NCBI GenBank assembly: GCA_013350335.1
Contig: CM023532.1
Coordinates: 94,237,064-94,301,063 of the forward strand
Direction: 5' to 3'
Source: Chimonanthus salicifolius
Taxonomy: Eukaryota; Streptophyta; Magnoliopsida; Laurales; Calycanthaceae
Length of the DNA: 64,000 nt
In this document: one piece after another, positions 61,420 to 64,000 of the stretch
Layout: each line of letters opens with the position of its first letter
Numbering within the stretch: the stretch's first letter is position 1
Notes under the pieces: model-generated
Told to the model about the DNA's origin: nothing
What the model saw: the letters and a program-made list of their open reading frames with translations, nothing else
The model's database searches: none
Made by a program: the position numbers and the translations under genes

Positions 61420-61776
61420 CTAGAAGGAAGGACGGATGGAATTGATGATTACTGAGCTCGCTGAATTGCTGCGCTCAGCATGGCATAGTTGGCGGAGCTT
61501 GGTAGGGACATACCAAATGGCAAGACGAGGGTGGGCGTTGAAGATGGCATCAATGTCCCAGCCTTGCCGTGCAGCCATAGAGACCAGCGGCTTGTAGCAT
61601 GCTTGTCGCCAAGCCCCAACATTCTCCCCCCTCTCTTTGAATGCTTTCCGCAATGCATTTGATGCTTCCTCATCGAGGCAGTGCAGCGCATAGCAGTGTA
61701 CATAGTGCCTCATCTTGGGCTTGTTAATGTAGCTTGCACCAGCTGCCTTTGCAAATCGAAATACCTGATTTGTCAC
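61420..61776 (-). CDS. Terminal exon of a conserved plant protein (possibly CCG-binding protein 1-like)
   Basis: 118 codons on minus open directly after a splice acceptor (CATGCGCAG, then GTG ACA AAT); GTG is an internal valine, not a start. The sequence is uninterrupted and not biased like the transposons: [88 protein letters not shown], ending TAG at 61420-61422. From memory this resembles the C-terminal region of plant CCG-binding protein 1 (CBP1/MEE14); that name needs a database search. No catalytic motif is visible; it is a compact domain rich in H, C, W and Y. Upstream exons lie to the right, possibly starting with 62029-62089, and the first exon is probably outside the window. It is the only frame here that looks selected. 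Confidence 0.75.
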   Translation of the reverse strand: MTNQVFRFAKAAGASYINKPKMRHYVHCYALHCLDEEASNALRKAFKERGENVGAWRQACYKPLVSMAARQGWDIDAIFNAHPRLAIWYVPTKLRQLCHAERSNSASSVIINSIRPSF

Positions 61777-62028
61777 CTGCGCATGTGAAGTGAAACCAAT
61801 TTTTTAGTTTTTCTACATTCATGTTCATGCACTGATCCGTTAAGACATTGAAAGAAGTAGACACAAATGATTTTTAGATAATATGCCTCAAAGGGAAATA
61901 ATTATAAAACTAGAATTCAAAACCATATCCAATAAAATGGAATAAGACTCTCAAGAAGAGGATTGATTTTTCCTTTTGACTAGAGAATCAGACAACTATA
62001 AACATTTGTTTCTCAAATTCAATAAAAT
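61777..62028 (-). other. Probable intron of the conserved gene
   Basis: The acceptor AG at 61777-61778 is preceded on minus by a moderately T-rich stretch. No coding signal lies inside. The donor is unclear: no GT falls exactly at 62028. Confidence 0.35.
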
Positions 62029-62089
62029 ATTGAGAAGACCATCCGCTCTGATTTTATGCAGCACATTTATAGCCCCCAATTCAATATCT
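62029..62089 (-). CDS. Candidate upstream exon of the conserved gene
   Basis: On minus, after a possible acceptor (GAAGGCAG), the frame reads DIELGAINVLHKIRADGLLN, which would join naturally before [13 protein letters not shown]. Against it: no clean GT donor is seen at the end and the acceptor lacks a pyrimidine tract. It may be a real exon, one with non-standard sites, or coincidence. Confidence 0.35.
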
Positions 62090-62639
62090 CTGCCTTCAAG
62101 TCATCCCGTCTCGAATTGCATGGACGCAGAGTTTTCTCTTCACAGTATGTAAAGCAATATGCAAGCGAATCAAAACATATCACTTAATCATTTGCATTTT
62201 ACTTTGCACATTGTTTTGACAAAATGCAAAGCAATATGAAAGGTACATGTACATATTTTACATTTAGCACTCTCTTGTGCCCTTTGATTTGCATTTTGCA
62301 TCTTCTTTTGCACATATATGATGCATTTTGCATTTTTCTCTTACACATTGATTTATATTTTACATTTTTCTTTGTATATTACATATGTTTGCATTTACAT
62401 TACACAATGCTCTTCTACACCTACCCACCTACATTTCCACCGATTTTCACCCATTTTTGGCCGTATTTTTTAATCTTTCTCCGTCTTAGCTAAGTGGAAG
62501 TCAATTGACACATTCGATCTTTGCCTTGGCAAAGCTTTGGAGAGAATTATCCAACAAAAACTTCATTTGAGAAGGTATTTTCGATGGAATACATCATTTT
62601 CCTTTAGCATTTGTGATGTATGCAATTTTTAGGTATTTA
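62090..62639. other. No gene seen; probable intron or upstream region
   Basis: AT-rich with a TTTGCA(T)TTT-like run at 62190-62410 (TTTGCATTTT, TTTTACATTT variants). The plus-strand open frame at 62224-62493 is hydrophobic low-complexity and not credible. Confidence 0.4.
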
Positions 62640-63908
62640 GGTGATTTTGGTTTCATGAAATTGGAGATTTTTTTGAGAATGGAAAATCATGGAGGATAGA
62701 GTTGAATTTGATTTTATGTGTTTGGATATAATGGATTGGGATTATAAGGGTTCAGGGTAATGCTTTAAATGTTGGATTTCATTCATTTATTTTCCAAATT
62801 TTCCAATTTATTTTGAATTTTTACTCTAAGATAAATGGAACATTGGGAATTTTTTGTAAGAAATTGTTCTTATGATTTGGAAATACAATGGAGGTGTGAT
62901 TCTGTGAGTTACATATTTTGAAATGTTTTAGGATGATTTTCACCAATTCCATGAAATCTAGGAATTTTTTTTGGAAAATCCAAAAATGGGAGTTCATAGA
63001 GAATGGAGTTGGATTTGGGTTTTATGTGCTTGGATGTAATAGATAGAGATTATTAGACACTAATAGATGCTTTAAATGCTAGATCTCATGAAAATTTGTA
63101 ACGACCTGTCCCACTAGCATGATATTGTCCGCTCTGGGCCTCACACATGGCCCGCATGCTTTCAGTTGGCGAGCCAACCCAATGTTTCTCCCAAAAGGCC
63201 TCATGCTAGAAGGAGGAAGGCTACCACTTATATACCAGAGAATTTCCAATGCAACTAGCAATGTGGGACTTTTGGAGAAGGGTATTACAATCTACCCCCC
63301 TTAAAGCCAGAGCCATCTCCGGCTGTGCACACACAACAACCAAGCCCACACCCTCAGGCAGAGAGTTGAACCATACTCTTATACCATTTGTAACGACTCG
63401 TCCTGCTAGCATGATATTGTCCACTCTGAGCCTCATACATGGCCTGCACGGCTTTCAATTGGCAAGTCAACCCATTGTTTCTCCTAAAAGGCCTCATGCT
63501 AGAAGGAGGAAGGCTACCACTTATATACCGGAGAATTTCCAATGCAACTAGCAATGTGGGACTTTTGGAGCAGGGTATTACAATATTTCCCAAGTTTTTC
63601 AATTTCTCTGAATGTTTGCTCTGAGGTAAATAGGAAAATAGGGATTTTTTTATAAAAAATTGTTTTTATGATTTAATCATTATTTGCAAATTTGATGTAG
63701 GTGTGATGGTGAGAATTACATATTTTTGAATGTCTTTGGGTGATTTTCCTTCAATATCATGAAGTTCTTATTTTTTTTTTTTTCAAAAAACGGGAATTCA
63801 TGGAGAGTTGGATTTGGGTTTGATGTAATGGATGGAGACTATTAGACATTAATTCATGCTTGATTTGTTAGATTTCATGCATTTTTTCTCAACTTTCCTA
63901 ATTTTTTT
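62640..63908. repeat. About 300 bp tandem repeat, 3 degenerate units, with TRIM inside
   Basis: Three anchors recur in order. GATTTT...CATGAA is at about 62643, 62934 and 63740. GAGTTG(A/G)ATTT is at about 62699, 63006 and 63806. TGCTT(T/G)A.. followed by GTTAG/GCTAG-like is at about 62761, 63068 and 63857. After removing the 491 bp TRIM insertion the period is roughly 290-317 bp. Confidence 0.75.
63097..63582 (-). mobile_element. Second TRIM element (486 bp), reverse strand
   Basis: LTRs at 63097-63289 (193 bp) and 63389-63582 (194 bp), TGTAACGAC...ATTACA on plus, enclose 99 bp. On minus the interior starts TGGTATAAGAGT (primer site, two changes from the initiator-Met type) and ends AAGGGGGGTAGAT (polypurine tract). 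Flanks AAATT and ATATT match at 4 of 5 bases. A TATATAAG box on minus (plus 63520-63527) in the LTR is a probable promoter. No coding capacity. Confidence 0.9.
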
Positions 63909-64000
63909 TGTAATGACCAGCACCAGTGGAGGGTGCTTATGAGAGAGTTCAGCCATAGAGAGCTTGGCGCCAATGAGGAGCGCACAAAGCCCCACATTGC
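63909..64000 (+). mobile_element. Possible start of another TRIM/LTR element, cut by window end
   Basis: TGTAATGACCAGCACC follows a T-run, and CCCCACATTGC appears about 80 bp on, like CCCACATTGC in the LTR of the 63097 TRIM. Only 92 bp are visible. Confidence 0.3.

Noticed and set aside
62224..62493. 89-codon plus-strand frame
   Set aside because: Low-complexity F/L/H translation of a TTTGCATTTT-type run.

Overview
The window looks like plant nuclear DNA, most likely from an angiosperm with a large, transposon-rich genome. The signs are Ty1/copia, Ty3/gypsy (chromovirus), TRIM and L1-type LINE elements. Several of the LTR elements have primer-binding sites like the initiator-Met tRNA 3' end, and one exon is conserved in plants. 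The species cannot be narrowed from sequence alone. Almost nothing here is an active gene: about 59 kb of the 64 kb is a stack of nested retrotransposons, and all their coding regions are broken.

Layout: (1) 1-3122 is a reverse-strand Tekay/Del-type gypsy LTR cut by the window edge. (2) 3123-4481 and 45946-47188 are two halves of the non-coding interior of an old copia element (called copia-4 here), whose 3' LTR begins at 47189. (3) It is split by a plus-strand copia element at 4482-45940 (outer copia) with matching target duplications TGGTA. That element holds a solo Tekay LTR (7951-12206, TSD ATTGT) in its interior. Its 3' LTR is broken twice: by a reverse-strand copia of the same superfamily (13247-31319, TSD CACTT) and by a full-length 12.8 kb Tekay-like chromovirus (31447-44253, TSD CCCAC). 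(4) The reverse copia holds a solo LTR at 17467-20465 (TSD TATCT) and, in its own 5' LTR, a solo LTR of a third family at 23398-30596 that contains another solo Tekay LTR (23759-27647, TSD AGAAT). Nesting reaches five levels. (5) 47981-53603 is a decayed reverse-strand gypsy element inserted in the copia-4 LTR, itself cut by a reverse copia LTR fragment at 53604-55147. (6) 55148-59350 is older sequence carrying a roughly 330 bp tandem duplication, two L1-type LINE fragments at the same target and a TRIM element at 58694-59235. (7) 59350-64000 is the only gene-like part: a conserved terminal exon at 61420-61776 (minus), a possible upstream exon, a roughly 300 bp tandem repeat, a second TRIM (63097-63582) and the edge of another element.

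The most striking non-coding signal is that at least four unrelated LTR families carry arrays of short, strongly self-complementary motifs. The clearest has arms CCATGGGTTCGGCCAT and its complement around a roughly 5 nt loop, about 25 times across the Tekay LTRs. Other families carry CAGTCGACTG, GTACCAGTCGA/TCGACTGGTAC and GACGATCGATCGTC arrays. A second regular signal is an internal polypurine tract, preceded by a small TTTGTCA/TGACAAA inverted repeat, about 0.5 kb upstream of the 3' LTR in three related copia elements.
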